Positions 36,114-45,308 are shown, counted from the stretch's first letter. The stretch: DNA of 64,000 bases from JANSWY01 sp965243755 (GCA_965243755.1 CBDEVW010000003.1:1426001-1490000); one strand, 5' to 3'. Notes: generated from the sequence alone by a model not told the origin. Translations and numbers: made by a program.

Positions 36114-38507
36114 ATGAAACGAATTTTACCCTGCCTCCTGATTTTCGTTACCAGTCATTTGTTTGGACAAGCTGTTAGCCCTGATGGAAAGTACATTGCG
36201 CTTACCACAAAAAAGACTGTTGGTGTTTTTGAATTAACCACAGGAGATTCTGTTAGACTCATCCAGGATAGTGATGAGATAATAGGGCTGGGTTTTTCTA
36301 ATGATGAAACCCGCTTGGTAATACAAAATGAAAAGTATGTCTTCACCTGCTATGATCTAAATGAAGAGGAACCCATTTGGGAAGCTGATATCAGGGAATA
36401 CATCAGCGTTCCTGAAAAATTTGGGAAGGTATTCATCAAACAAACGAAAGACGAATCAAACTATGCCGTGTTGCAACACAATCAACTCCTGTTCCTTGAT
36501 GCTGAAACCGGAGATCTCACCGGATTCAAAAACCTGCAATCCGGATCGGGACGGGCATCCAGAGACATCCGGGGTTTTTATGAAACTGCACCTAACCAAT
36601 TTAGCATCGGATATACCGCCAACAAGGGGTACACTCTGGGGCAATTGACATTTGATGGTGCCGGCTACATCGATGAAAAAAAACAATATGAAAAATCTAA
36701 TGAGTTTACTCCACTGGGAGCGTACTATCCGGGAAAGGCATTGGTTTTTAATCGGACCTCCTATAAGGTGATGAATGATTTTGGGACCGAACTCAAAGAA
36801 TTTAAGTCCCCCAGAATTAATGGATTGTTTTCTGATGATGGCAACTTCCTGGCAGCTTATGGTGATGCAAAAATTATCGTACTGGATGGATCATCCTTTA
36901 AAAAAGTATCTACCATAAAGTATGGTGCAAGTGCGCTGTTTGTCAATGATGATCATGTAGTGACAGCCGACGGCTCGAAGTATTACGTCTTTGGCACTAA
37001 GTCAGGAAAAAGTATTTATGAGGGAGATAAGACTGAAGAATTGAGTTATCAGGGTAGCGGAATAAACGCCTCCAGGTATATGAAAACTGCCGGGGTACTC
37101 TTCTTCGATGGTTTTGATGACAATCACAATGAATGGTATGAGGGAAGCAATGAAAATGGCAATGAATCTGTCACCTCAGGAAACTATCAGTTGATCAATA
37201 AAACTGAGGATAGTCACTATAGTGTGAGTACGGGCAAAGTTTCTATCGATCCATTTCGGGACTTTGAAATCGAAGTGAGACTCAAAAATGATGGAGAAGA
37301 TGCTGAACATGGCATTTTTTGGGGTCGCAATAAAACACATGGCTACCGTTCGGTCTTTCACATAAAAAACTCTGGAGAATTCTGGATCGGTAGATACCAG
37401 AGAGGTAAGTGGCTGGCCAGTAAGAGCTGGACAGCCAGTGAAAGCATCAAATCAAGGGATTATAACCTACTGAAAGTAACCAAAACAGGAAGTAAATGCA
37501 CCTACAGCATCAATGACACACCGGTCTTTGAGGAGGAATTTAAAGGTTTAAATGGACACAAAACAGGATTTTATTATCCACCAGGAACCACATTGGTTGA
37601 TTACATCAAAATAAGTTACCTCAATGAAAACGTGTTGTCAGAGATTCCAGTTTACTATACCTCATTTGATGATAATTCGGATAACTGGGCTTCAGGAAGA
37701 AAAGAAGGATCTTATGACCAGCGTGTAGAAAATGGGTATTACAGGTATGAAAACATGCGGGAAAATGGCTCCAGAACAAAATGGAATTATAATTTATTCA
37801 TTGATGAGGATCAGAATTATGAGGTGGAAATGGCCTTAAGGTTTGAGTCGTCCAACACCAATTATATGTTGGGACTGGAGTGGGGTAAAAACAAAGATGG
37901 TGACCGGTACCGATTTGGGATCAGTAAAAATGGGGGATGTGCAATTGACAAGTATGTAAATGGCGCATGGAAGACCTTAAGTGACTGGCAAAGTAATGTC
38001 ACCGACCCCACCAAATGGACCACACTCAAAATCCAGAAAATCAATGGGAAGTATAAATTTTATGTGAATGGAAAGGTAGTGGAGATTTTAGGCGGCCTTT
38101 ACGATAAAGAAGTTTTATCCTATGGGCCAATCATTGGGATCACTGTGCCCAGTCAATCAGTGGCACATTTTGATTACATCAAGGCCAAATACATCAACAG
38201 ACGCTCCGATGCATACAAATCTTACAGAAGCCGAACCGGGCTAGACATCTACATCCCCTACATGCGGTGGAACGATCCCGGGAATACTGGAAAGAAGGTG
38301 TTGATTGGTGACCCCATATACTGTAAAAAATTCCCAAAAACTGAATTAGGAGGAATGAAACTCGCTTCCACTACGCAAAAGGTGAAGTTTAGAGTAATGA
38401 AAGTAGATGAACCTGACGAGGTAGACTGGATGAAAGGCGAGATCAGAAAATTACATGGGAATGGAAATGGATGGCTGGTTTGGAATCATTCCATTGGATG
38501 TAAGTAA
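36114..38507 (+). CDS. Exported propeller plus double concanavalin-like protein, CHAT neighbour
   Basis: Protein of 797 residues with a signal peptide (MKRILPCLLIFVTSHLFGQ). Residues 20-330 look like a propeller (AVSPDGKYIALTTKKTVGVF). Two similar beta-jellyroll domains follow (about 335-510 and 515-690), each starting FDGFDDN/YTSFDDN and containing a GxxWG(R/K)NK strand; they resemble laminin G/DUF1080-type folds that bind sugars or protein. A basic C-terminal domain of about 100 residues (IYIPYMRWNDPGNTG) is not recognised. An upstream in-frame ATG at 36066 overlaps the CHAT gene and lacks a signal peptide, so the later ATG is chosen. Its place 17 bases behind the CHAT gene suggests a receptor, scaffold or substrate for it. 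Confidence 0.8.
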   Translation: MKRILPCLLIFVTSHLFGQAVSPDGKYIALTTKKTVGVFELTTGDSVRLIQDSDEIIGLGFSNDETRLVIQNEKYVFTCYDLNEEEPIWEADIREYISVPEKFGKVFIKQTKDESNYAVLQHNQLLFLDAETGDLTGFKNLQSGSGRASRDIRGFYETAPNQFSIGYTANKGYTLGQLTFDGAGYIDEKKQYEKSNEFTPLGAYYPGKALVFNRTSYKVMNDFGTELKEFKSPRINGLFSDDGNFLAAYGDAKIIVLDGSSFKKVSTIKYGASALFVNDDHVVTADGSKYYVFGTKSGKSIYEGDKTEELSYQGSGINASRYMKTAGVLFFDGFDDNHNEWYEGSNENGNESVTSGNYQLINKTEDSHYSVSTGKVSIDPFRDFEIEVRLKNDGEDAEHGIFWGRNKTHGYRSVFHIKNSGEFWIGRYQRGKWLASKSWTASESIKSRDYNLLKVTKTGSKCTYSINDTPVFEEEFKGLNGHKTGFYYPPGTTLVDYIKISYLNENVLSEIPVYYTSFDDNSDNWASGRKEGSYDQRVENGYYRYENMRENGSRTKWNYNLFIDEDQNYEVEMALRFESSNTNYMLGLEWGKNKDGDRYRFGISKNGGCAIDKYVNGAWKTLSDWQSNVTDPTKWTTLKIQKINGKYKFYVNGKVVEILGGLYDKEVLSYGPIIGITVPSQSVAHFDYIKAKYINRRSDAYKSYRSRTGLDIYIPYMRWNDPGNTGKKVLIGDPIYCKKFPKTELGGMKLASTTQKVKFRVMKVDEPDEVDWMKGEIRKLHGNGNGWLVWNHSIGCK

Positions 38508-38516
38508 CTTACCGGC

Positions 38517-39134
38517 ATGATCAAAATTATCGGCAAATCCATTCTGGGAGTCCTGTGTATATCCGTTGGCCTCTACCCGGCCATTTACTTCATTATCGAC
38601 CCCACTTTCGGACTACTTGCAAGCAAAAGCCAGGAATTACTGGCCAATCAACTATGGAACCTGGGGTTCTATGGTCATATCGTATTTGGAGGCATGTCCT
38701 TGACAATTGGTTGGACACAGTTTGTCCACCGCATCAGGCTCAAGCGCCCGGCCGTTCATCGTCTTATTGGAAAGCTTTACATCATATTTGTCTTAATCTC
38801 TGGCAGCTGTGCCGTCTACATTGCATTTTTTGCTACAGGTGGGATAATCGCCAAAACAGGATTTTTATTCCTCGGGTTGATTTGGCTGAGTACAACCATC
38901 CTGGCGTATCGTGCAATTCTCCAAAATCAGTTTGATCGGCATGAGCATATGATGATCTATAGCTATGCCGCTTGTTTTGCCGCAGTTACACTCAGGATCT
39001 GGCTACCGATACTAACTGGATATTTCGGCGAATTCCTCTTACCTTATCAGATTGTATCATGGTTATGCTGGGTGCCTAACATGCTGGTTGCCTGGCTTAT
39101 CGTCAGGAATAAAACTCAAGCTATGGCTGCCTGA
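38517..39134 (+). CDS. DUF2306-type integral membrane protein
   Basis: Inner-membrane protein of 205 residues with about six hydrophobic helices. The HRLIGKLYIIFVL segment, the FDRHEHMMIYSYAACFAAVTLRIWLP motif region and the WVPNMLVAWLI ending are those of the DUF2306 family. Conserved His residues in these motifs suggest a cofactor or metal role, but none is proven. It starts 9 bases after the CHAT partner gene and may share its transcript. It has no known reaction. A second, more distant protein of the same general type is encoded at 51.7-52.3 kb. Confidence 0.8.
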   Translation: MIKIIGKSILGVLCISVGLYPAIYFIIDPTFGLLASKSQELLANQLWNLGFYGHIVFGGMSLTIGWTQFVHRIRLKRPAVHRLIGKLYIIFVLISGSCAVYIAFFATGGIIAKTGFLFLGLIWLSTTILAYRAILQNQFDRHEHMMIYSYAACFAAVTLRIWLPILTGYFGEFLLPYQIVSWLCWVPNMLVAWLIVRNKTQAMAA

Positions 39135-39161
39135 TTTCCTGGTTTTTATTGTTTCGTGTTG

Positions 39162-39209
39162 ATTATTCCGATTCTCAAATCAAGAATAATTATCTCATAT
39201 TAAGAATAA
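39162..39209 (+). promoter_or_regulatory. Possible enhancer repeats for the sigma-54 promoter
   Basis: ATTATTC (39162-39168) faces GAATAAT (39184-39190), and AAGAATAA occurs twice, 20 bases apart (39182 and 39202). The group lies about 90-130 bases upstream of the sigma-54-like promoter, the usual distance for a bEBP binding site. No similar site was found near the second promoter. Confidence 0.3.
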
Positions 39210-39295
39210 CTCCCGCCTGACCTGGCTCAACCAAATTTGCAAAAAACAGGCGCTATTTACTCTGAAGCCACATTTATCAACCTTAATCTACCTAC

Positions 39296-39310
39296 CGGCA
39301 TGAGGGTTGC
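39296..39310 (+). promoter_or_regulatory. Sigma-54-type -24/-12 promoter before the kinase/bEBP operon
   Basis: CGGCATGAGGGTTGC matches TGGCACG-N4-TTGC with the essential GG and GC exactly 10 bases apart. Predicted transcription would start near 39322, almost at the ATG of the next gene, so the message would be leaderless or translation would begin later. The operon encodes a sigma-54 activator, suggesting autoregulation. Confidence 0.5.
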
Positions 39311-39323
39311 CATTTATTAATTA

Positions 39324-39761
39324 ATGGAAACTATATCATGTATAAAGAGATTATATCACCATGTCAGAATTAAAAACCTGGTGAAACAATTGCGTAATTC
39401 AGCTAACCAGGGCATAAAAGTAGGACGACTGCTTGAGACTTGGGAAAAACTGGTTGGTCAAAAGTCTGAAGAAAAATACAATGACCTGCGAGGCGTCTTT
39501 CTCATCACAAGCATTGCCATGGGACCAATTATGGTCAAAGATTCCAAAAATATACTAATGGACCTCCATCAGCTGATGAATGGAGAACAAGCCGAGGATA
39601 AGGAAAACCTCATCAAAATAGCCCTGCTGTTTGGTTATGCCTCGACAGTTGTCGGAAAGCAATGTCTTGGTTCGATGCGGATTGGATGGATAGAAAGCAA
39701 CGACTCCAGACAAAATCGAAGAATTGTGAAGGCATTCGAAAATGAAGTATTTATACTATAA
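39324..39761 (+). CDS. Orphan helical protein of unknown function, first gene of kinase operon
   Basis: Predicted soluble, mostly helical protein of 145 residues without signal peptide or membrane helix. I recognise no domain. The middle (KSEEKYNDLRGVFLITSIAM) and LHQLMNGEQAEDKENLIKIA are typical amphipathic helices. It overlaps the start of the hybrid kinase by 20 bases and follows a sigma-54-like promoter, so it could be a modulator of that kinase. The close match between the predicted transcription start and this ATG leaves the true start uncertain. It may also be a non-coding frame, though its length and position argue for a gene. Confidence 0.5.
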   Translation: METISCIKRLYHHVRIKNLVKQLRNSANQGIKVGRLLETWEKLVGQKSEEKYNDLRGVFLITSIAMGPIMVKDSKNILMDLHQLMNGEQAEDKENLIKIALLFGYASTVVGKQCLGSMRIGWIESNDSRQNRRIVKAFENEVFIL

Positions 39762-42201
39762 GGTCAATACAAATTGTGCTAAAAAACTACATTCTGAAAA
39801 CATTGTTGTATATATTCAACACCTCAAGCAATGGCTATGTAAGGTGAAAAGAAAACATTATCCCTACTTCCTGAGTGCGCTGTTAATTGCCCTGACATTT
39901 GGCGTGGCAGTGGTAGGTTATTTTGCTTTTCAAAACCTGAATGAAATCATTGAAGCCCTTTCAGAAGAGGTAAGACCAAATGAAGACCTTGCGGTAATAA
40001 CCGATATTTCCAATCACCTGGATGGCATGGAAAATAACATCGAATCTTATGTGGTCAATAAGGATTCGGATTTCATGGATGGTTTTGAAAATGAGCTATC
40101 ACAGGCGATCAATCTCATCTCCCTTTTACGAAGCAGACAACAGGACTCCACTTTCATCAGTTATCTGGATACCCTTGAGACGTTGATCATGAATAAAAGC
40201 ACACTGCTTTCGCAAGTCGCTAAAATGGATGACCAGTCCATCATCTCTGCGATAAAAAACCTGCAACAGGAAATCTCAAGAAACACACCGGACTCTACTT
40301 CAGAAGTGAAAAACAAATTTTTAAGGAACCTATTCAACAGAAAAAAAGTAAAGCAGCAGGAAGAATCTGCAAAACTTGATCAGTTAGAAGCCATCAATAA
40401 GAAACTGGATTCAATTGCGCTAAGTGTTAGAAAAAGTGTTTACACCCAAAAAACCAAGGAACTGACACTATTTCACGATCACCATGATATTGATAATAAA
40501 ATAAGCGTCATCATTGGTCAGTTGGAAACAATCCTGATCAATAAAATGAAAGCCATGTCCTCTGACATTAAGTTCAAGGTAAACTACACAAATCGCTATA
40601 TTCAGGTATTCAGCATCGCATCCTTTCTTCTCCTGCTATTTACACTGATTACTTTGTTGGTTTATGTTTCACGAACACGAAAACACCAGGTATTGTTAAA
40701 TTTTGCCAAGGAAAACGCCCTGAGGATTGCCAAACAAAAAGAGCAGTTTTTGGCCAACATGAGCCACGAGATCAGAACCCCCATGAATGCAATCACCGGT
40801 TTTTCGAAGATGTTGTTGGATAGCAACCTGACTGAGAAACAAAGAGAATACATTTCAATCATCGACAAATCTTCCGATCACCTTATTCACCTACTCAATG
40901 ATGTATTGGATCTTACGAAACTTCAATTTGGGAAAATCAAATTGGAGAAAGTCACATTCAATCCCAAAGATACCATCAATGAGGCCTGCCAGCTCCATTT
41001 ACAGGAAGCTAAAAAGAAAGGCCTGGACCTGAGGTTGACACACAATAACCTACCTGAGTGGCTTTTGGGTGACCCTTACCGCCTCCGTCAGATTATCATC
41101 AATTTACTTAGCAACAGTCTGAAATTCACCAGGCAGGGTCATGTAACGATAGATGCCAGGTTCGAATCTGGTAACCATAACAATGGTATCCTGCATCTGG
41201 AGGTGTCGGATACCGGATCCGGAATACCTCCCGAAATGCAGGTACGGATATTTGAGGAATTTGAACAGGTCAATCGCCAGGATGAATCCACAGGAACTGG
41301 ATTGGGACTGGCAATTATTAAAAAATTGGTGATCATACACAAGGGGAAAATCAAGGTAGAAAGTGAGCCAGACAAAGGAACTACCTTTCGTATTCAATTA
41401 CCCTATGAGATCAGTGATGCCGGATCTGTACATGACACTCCATCCCTGCCTGCCAACTCCAACATTGACCTGAAGGGATTGAAAATTCTGGTAGCAGACG
41501 ATGAGATCTTTAACAGGAAACTCCTGATTGAAATCCTTGGTAAACACAACATCGTCCCGGATGAAAGCATCAGTGGAGATGAGACTTTTGAAGTGCTCCA
41601 ATCTACTCCCTTCGATATTGTGCTTCTGGATTTCAGAATGCCCAAAATCAATGGACTTGAAATTGCCAAACGTATAAGAGAAGGTAATGGACCAAACAAA
41701 AATGTACCCATCATTGGCCTCACAGCCACCATTGGTGAGGATGACCTTGATCAGGCAAGAAAGTATGGGATCAATAAAGTCCTGAGAAAACCATTCAAAA
41801 CAGAAGAATTGATCAGTCTGATATCCAGATTAACTGACCGATATTCACCAATACCCGAGGTAGACGTAGAATACTCATTGAGTGGCCTGGAACAAATGGG
41901 TGATGAGGCGTTTGTGATGGAAATGATCCAGACATTCATTGATAGCAGCTCCAATAATTTTGACCAGCTGTGTCTGGCGGTTAAAAACAAGAATTGGCTG
42001 GAAGCTGCAGAGATGATCCATAAGATTGTAGCTCCTGCGCGGCATTTCAGGGCCAACAAATTGGTGAGTATTTTGAAACAGACAGAGTTAACTGCAAGAG
42101 AAAACAAACCCATCAGTGATGCACAGTTGGATCTTATTCAACAGGAATTAAATTTACTGATCAATGCTTTGAAAGCCAGAACCGAGAACGAAAAACAATG
42201 A
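39742..42201 (+). CDS. Hybrid sensor histidine kinase with REC and Hpt domains
   Basis: Membrane kinase of 819 residues. Helix 1 (about 46-66) and helix 2 (about 290-312) enclose a periplasmic helical sensor region of CHASE3/four-helix-bundle type. Then come HisKA with His342 (NMSHEIRTPMN), an HATPase (GTGLGLAIIKKL), a receiver with Asp630 (LLDFRMPKING), and a C-terminal Hpt domain with His760 (MIHKIVAPARH). The multi-step relay suggests phosphate passes His342-Asp630-His760 and on to the response regulator whose ATG overlaps its stop by 4 bases. The first 40 residues before helix 1 are unusual, so a later non-ATG start, such as a GTG near 39842, is possible. The ligand is unknown. Confidence 0.92.
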   Translation: MKYLYYKVNTNCAKKLHSENIVVYIQHLKQWLCKVKRKHYPYFLSALLIALTFGVAVVGYFAFQNLNEIIEALSEEVRPNEDLAVITDISNHLDGMENNIESYVVNKDSDFMDGFENELSQAINLISLLRSRQQDSTFISYLDTLETLIMNKSTLLSQVAKMDDQSIISAIKNLQQEISRNTPDSTSEVKNKFLRNLFNRKKVKQQEESAKLDQLEAINKKLDSIALSVRKSVYTQKTKELTLFHDHHDIDNKISVIIGQLETILINKMKAMSSDIKFKVNYTNRYIQVFSIASFLLLLFTLITLLVYVSRTRKHQVLLNFAKENALRIAKQKEQFLANMSHEIRTPMNAITGFSKMLLDSNLTEKQREYISIIDKSSDHLIHLLNDVLDLTKLQFGKIKLEKVTFNPKDTINEACQLHLQEAKKKGLDLRLTHNNLPEWLLGDPYRLRQIIINLLSNSLKFTRQGHVTIDARFESGNHNNGILHLEVSDTGSGIPPEMQVRIFEEFEQVNRQDESTGTGLGLAIIKKLVIIHKGKIKVESEPDKGTTFRIQLPYEISDAGSVHDTPSLPANSNIDLKGLKILVADDEIFNRKLLIEILGKHNIVPDESISGDETFEVLQSTPFDIVLLDFRMPKINGLEIAKRIREGNGPNKNVPIIGLTATIGEDDLDQARKYGINKVLRKPFKTEELISLISRLTDRYSPIPEVDVEYSLSGLEQMGDEAFVMEMIQTFIDSSSNNFDQLCLAVKNKNWLEAAEMIHKIVAPARHFRANKLVSILKQTELTARENKPISDAQLDLIQQELNLLINALKARTENEKQ

Positions 42202-43541
42202 GCCAGCCTTTGAAAATATTTATAGTGGAAGATGATGAGTGGTACAGAAAGCTACTGGAACATACTTTCTCTCTCAATCCAGATCATCAGGTGAAGTCCT
42301 TTGAAAATGGTCAGTCAGTTTTAAAAGAACTGAATAACAAACCTGACATCATAACCCTGGACTACCGGCTTCCCGATTTTGACGGCTCCCAATTATTTGA
42401 TGAAGTAAAAGCCAGATGCCCGGAGGCTAAAGTTATCGTGATTTCCGAACAACAGGACATTGAAGTGGCAGTATCGCTCCTTCGCAAGGGAGCCTCAGAT
42501 TACCTCACGAAAACAGAAGACATCAGAGACAGGATAATCCACCTGGTCAATCAGATCGTGGAGAAAAAACAGCTGGAGCAAAAAGTTGATTCGCTGCAAT
42601 CTGAAGTGGAAGCCAAGTATAACTTTCAATCTTCTATCATTGGCAACAGCCCAAAAATCAAACAGGTTTATCGCCTAATTGAAAAAGCAACTACCACGAA
42701 CATTACCGTGATGTTATCCGGTGAAACTGGGACAGGAAAAGAAGTGGCCGCCAAAGCAATTCATTACAATAGTAAGTTCAGGAAAAATGCATTTGTACCT
42801 GTCAATATGAGTGCAATCCCTAAGGACCTGGTTGAAAGTGAACTGTTTGGTCACGAAAAGGGATCATTCACCGGTGCAACAGAACAACACATTGGGAAAT
42901 TTGAGCAAGCCACAGGTGGTACCATTTTCCTGGATGAAATTGGGGAGCTGGAAATTTCCCTTCAGGCCAAGCTGCTCAGAGTCTTGCAGGAACAGGAAGT
43001 TACCCGTGTTGGTGGCAAAAAGCCAATCCAGGTCAACTGTCGAGTTATTGTAGCCACTCATCGTGATCTGGTGAAAATGATGAAAGAAGGAACATTTCGG
43101 GAGGACTTATATTACAGGTTGTACGGTCTTCAGATCAATATGCCTCCACTCAGAGAACGGGGCAATGATATTCTATTACTGGCCAATCATTTTTGTGAGT
43201 CCTTCTGTGAGCAAAATGGTTTTGAAACCAAAAAATTTAGCCCGGATGCCAAGAGGAAGTTACTCACTTACGCCTACCCTGGCAATATCAGAGAACTGAA
43301 ATCCATTGTGGAGCTCTCGGTAGTCATGTCCGATGAAAATGTAATTCAGCCAGATGACATTTCTTTTGCTCAAAGAGACATTACAGCAGAGATCATGGCA
43401 GAAGAACTCACAATGAAAGAATATCAGCTGAAGATCATCCGGCGCTACATCGATCAATATGAAGATATCCAGGTAGTAGCTGATAAACTGGACATTGGAA
43501 AATCTACCATTTATCGGTTGCTAAAGGAAAATCCTGTCTAA
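42198..43541 (+). CDS. Sigma-54-dependent response regulator (NtrC family)
   Basis: Transcription activator of 447 residues. The receiver has Asp12/Asp13 and phosphoacceptor Asp55 (ITLDYRLPD). The AAA+ domain has Walker A GETGTGKE, the sigma-54 contact loop GSFTGA (a common variant of GAFTGA), Walker B GGTIFLDEIGEL and the RVGG/R-finger region. The C terminus (about 405-447) is a Fis-type helix-turn-helix (VVADKLDIGKSTIYRLLKE). It is translationally coupled to the hybrid kinase. Sigma-54-like promoters occur before its own operon and directly downstream before the envelope-protein cluster, which are the likely targets. Confidence 0.95.
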   Translation: MSQPLKIFIVEDDEWYRKLLEHTFSLNPDHQVKSFENGQSVLKELNNKPDIITLDYRLPDFDGSQLFDEVKARCPEAKVIVISEQQDIEVAVSLLRKGASDYLTKTEDIRDRIIHLVNQIVEKKQLEQKVDSLQSEVEAKYNFQSSIIGNSPKIKQVYRLIEKATTTNITVMLSGETGTGKEVAAKAIHYNSKFRKNAFVPVNMSAIPKDLVESELFGHEKGSFTGATEQHIGKFEQATGGTIFLDEIGELEISLQAKLLRVLQEQEVTRVGGKKPIQVNCRVIVATHRDLVKMMKEGTFREDLYYRLYGLQINMPPLRERGNDILLLANHFCESFCEQNGFETKKFSPDAKRKLLTYAYPGNIRELKSIVELSVVMSDENVIQPDDISFAQRDITAEIMAEELTMKEYQLKIIRRYIDQYEDIQVVADKLDIGKSTIYRLLKENPV

Positions 43542-43624
43542 GATTTAGAGGCATTTTCTCATTTTGGGAAAACTACCTGACCCTTACCAATCGTAACTAT
43601 TTGATTTACTGATATTTACATTTT

Positions 43625-43639
43625 TGGCATGTCCGTTGG
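43625..43639 (+). promoter_or_regulatory. Sigma-54-type promoter before the envelope-protein cluster
   Basis: TGGCATGTCCGTTGG keeps the -24 GG and the TTG of the -12 element at the correct spacing, but has G for the conserved final C. Transcription would begin near 43651, which lies after an in-frame ATG at 43643 and so favours the ATG at 43676. It lies 84 bases after the sigma-54 activator gene. Confidence 0.4.
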
Positions 43640-43675
43640 TATTTGGATTCACGAAACCAACTAAAAATAATTGAC

Positions 43676-44227
43676 ATGCTAAGAAGAAAATACTTGATAA
43701 AAAACTACAACAATCAATCAACAAAATTAATACTGATCAAAGTATTGTTGATACTGGCCATAGTGGCGTTTTCTATTGGTACTTCTTTTTCACAGCCCGC
43801 TACAGGTACTTCCTACAAAACTGCTGTAGGTATCCGGGGGCTGGGAACCACTGGGATCACGCTGAAACAATTCATTGCTCCCCAGAAGGCAGTTGAAGGT
43901 ATTGTAGGTGTTTACCCTAATGCGTTTTCAATCACGGTGCTTCTGGAGCAAACTTCCCCGGCATTTGATACCCGTGGATTGAATTGGTACTACGGTATCG
44001 GTGGCCATATCGCGGATCAGTCAGATTTTTTAGTTCGGGATGGTATCTACAGAAGAGAAGTGGACGATTTTGGAGTTGGAGTAGATGGAATATTTGGGAT
44101 TGAGTACAAAATCGATCAGACACCCATTGCGGTGAGCATGGATCTCAAACCATTTCTGGAATTCACCACAAGAGGTAATGCCTTCATTGCACTCGATCCC
44201 GGACTGGGAATAAAAGTTACTTTTTAA
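43676..44227 (+). CDS. Small exported beta-barrel-like protein
   Basis: Exported protein of 183 residues. A long basic N terminus precedes a signal peptide (LLILAIVAFSIGTSFSQ). The mature part is Gly-rich alternating beta strands (YKTAVGIRGLGTTGITLKQF, NWYYGIGGHIADQ) ending in aromatic FITVTF-like LGIKVTF, typical of a small eight-strand outer-membrane barrel. No named family is certain. It is the first gene after the NtrC-type regulator and follows a sigma-54-like promoter. The start is chosen because the upstream ATG precedes the predicted transcription start. Function is unknown. Confidence 0.75.
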   Translation: MLRRKYLIKNYNNQSTKLILIKVLLILAIVAFSIGTSFSQPATGTSYKTAVGIRGLGTTGITLKQFIAPQKAVEGIVGVYPNAFSITVLLEQTSPAFDTRGLNWYYGIGGHIADQSDFLVRDGIYRREVDDFGVGVDGIFGIEYKIDQTPIAVSMDLKPFLEFTTRGNAFIALDPGLGIKVTF

Positions 44228-44263
44228 TCAAAAAACAATCAACAACTTAAAAAGCATTAAACA

Positions 44264-45166
44264 ATGAAATTCAATAACAAAATACTTCTGATTGCGCTGG
44301 GCGCATTCCTGATCAGTGTGGCAGCTGTCATCTACTTCGGCACTCAGATTGAAAAAGAATACTTTGCGCTGAACAATGAAACTGATTCACTGAAAGTACA
44401 ATTGGAAGAAAGAGACTCAGCATACAATGAGGTCATAGAGATCATGTTTTCTATCGAAAAGCAGATAGCCAGAATCAAGGAACGCGAAAACCTGGTATCC
44501 AATTCCATCAATAAGGAGATCGGTGATTATCAAGATGTATTGAGCAATGACATTGACCTGATTGATAGCCTGATTGTGGCCACCAGTAATCGTGTTTCCA
44601 GCCTCAACCGGCAGCTAGGCAAGGCACAATTCAATTTAAAATCGTTTAAACAGAGGATTATTAACCTGACCGCTGATTTGAACCAAAGTAAATCGTTGAT
44701 GGACAGCTTAAAACACACTATTGCTCAACAATCCGATAGCATTGAGATACTGGAAACCAAAGTAGGTAGCCAGGAGGAGCAATTGATTGCCCAACATGTG
44801 ACCATTGAAGCACAGGCGCAATCACTTGACTTACATAAAAAGAAGCTGAACACTGCTTTCTATACCATAGGTACTGAAAAGGAGTTGCTCAATGAGGGCG
44901 TCATTGTAAAACAAGGAGGAATCCTGGGATTAGGTAAAACAATGGATGTCAATGAAGATGTGGATTTGCAGATCTTCAGAAAAATTGACACCAGATCCAT
45001 TGCACACTTCCCGATTGAGGCTCGAGATATAAAAATTGTTTCTGAGCATCCTTCAGACGCCTACCAGTTGATCCGGGATGGCAATAAAGTGAAATACCTG
45101 GACATCAAGGACCCTAAGAAATTCTGGGAACTGTCAAAATACCTGGTGGTCGTAATCAATGGGTAG
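44264..45166 (+). CDS. Membrane-anchored coiled-coil protein
   Basis: Protein of 300 residues with one N-terminal hydrophobic helix (about 7-26, uncleaved anchor or signal) and a long coiled coil (about 30-195). The C-terminal domain of about 100 residues (FYTIGTEKELLNEGVIVKQG, GILGLGKTM, then HPSDAYQL and FWELSKYLVV) is a pattern I have seen in many uncharacterised Bacteroidota proteins. It would sit in the periplasm anchored to the inner membrane. It follows the barrel gene by 36 bases and probably shares its transcript. Some databases give such proteins adhesin-like names, which the sequence does not support. Function is unknown. Confidence 0.8.
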   Translation: MKFNNKILLIALGAFLISVAAVIYFGTQIEKEYFALNNETDSLKVQLEERDSAYNEVIEIMFSIEKQIARIKERENLVSNSINKEIGDYQDVLSNDIDLIDSLIVATSNRVSSLNRQLGKAQFNLKSFKQRIINLTADLNQSKSLMDSLKHTIAQQSDSIEILETKVGSQEEQLIAQHVTIEAQAQSLDLHKKKLNTAFYTIGTEKELLNEGVIVKQGGILGLGKTMDVNEDVDLQIFRKIDTRSIAHFPIEARDIKIVSEHPSDAYQLIRDGNKVKYLDIKDPKKFWELSKYLVVVING

Positions 45167-45308
45167 CCAGAATTGTGGAGAAAATTCCACAGTGAGTTCC
45201 AGAAATTACACAATTTTCACACTGAAAAATACAAGAAAAGCGATTATTGGAAGAATTAAAGGTCTGGCACCAAATTTTCAAAAAAGGAAAGTAAAAACTT
45301 TAAATATC

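Noticed and set aside
39742..39870. Frameshift or fusion at the unusual N terminus of the hybrid kinase.
   Set aside because: The frame is continuous and a later start explains the odd 40 residues more simply.
45159..45308. Upstream extension of the possible small membrane protein.
   Set aside because: It overlaps the coiled-coil gene and adds a low-complexity polar stretch without features.
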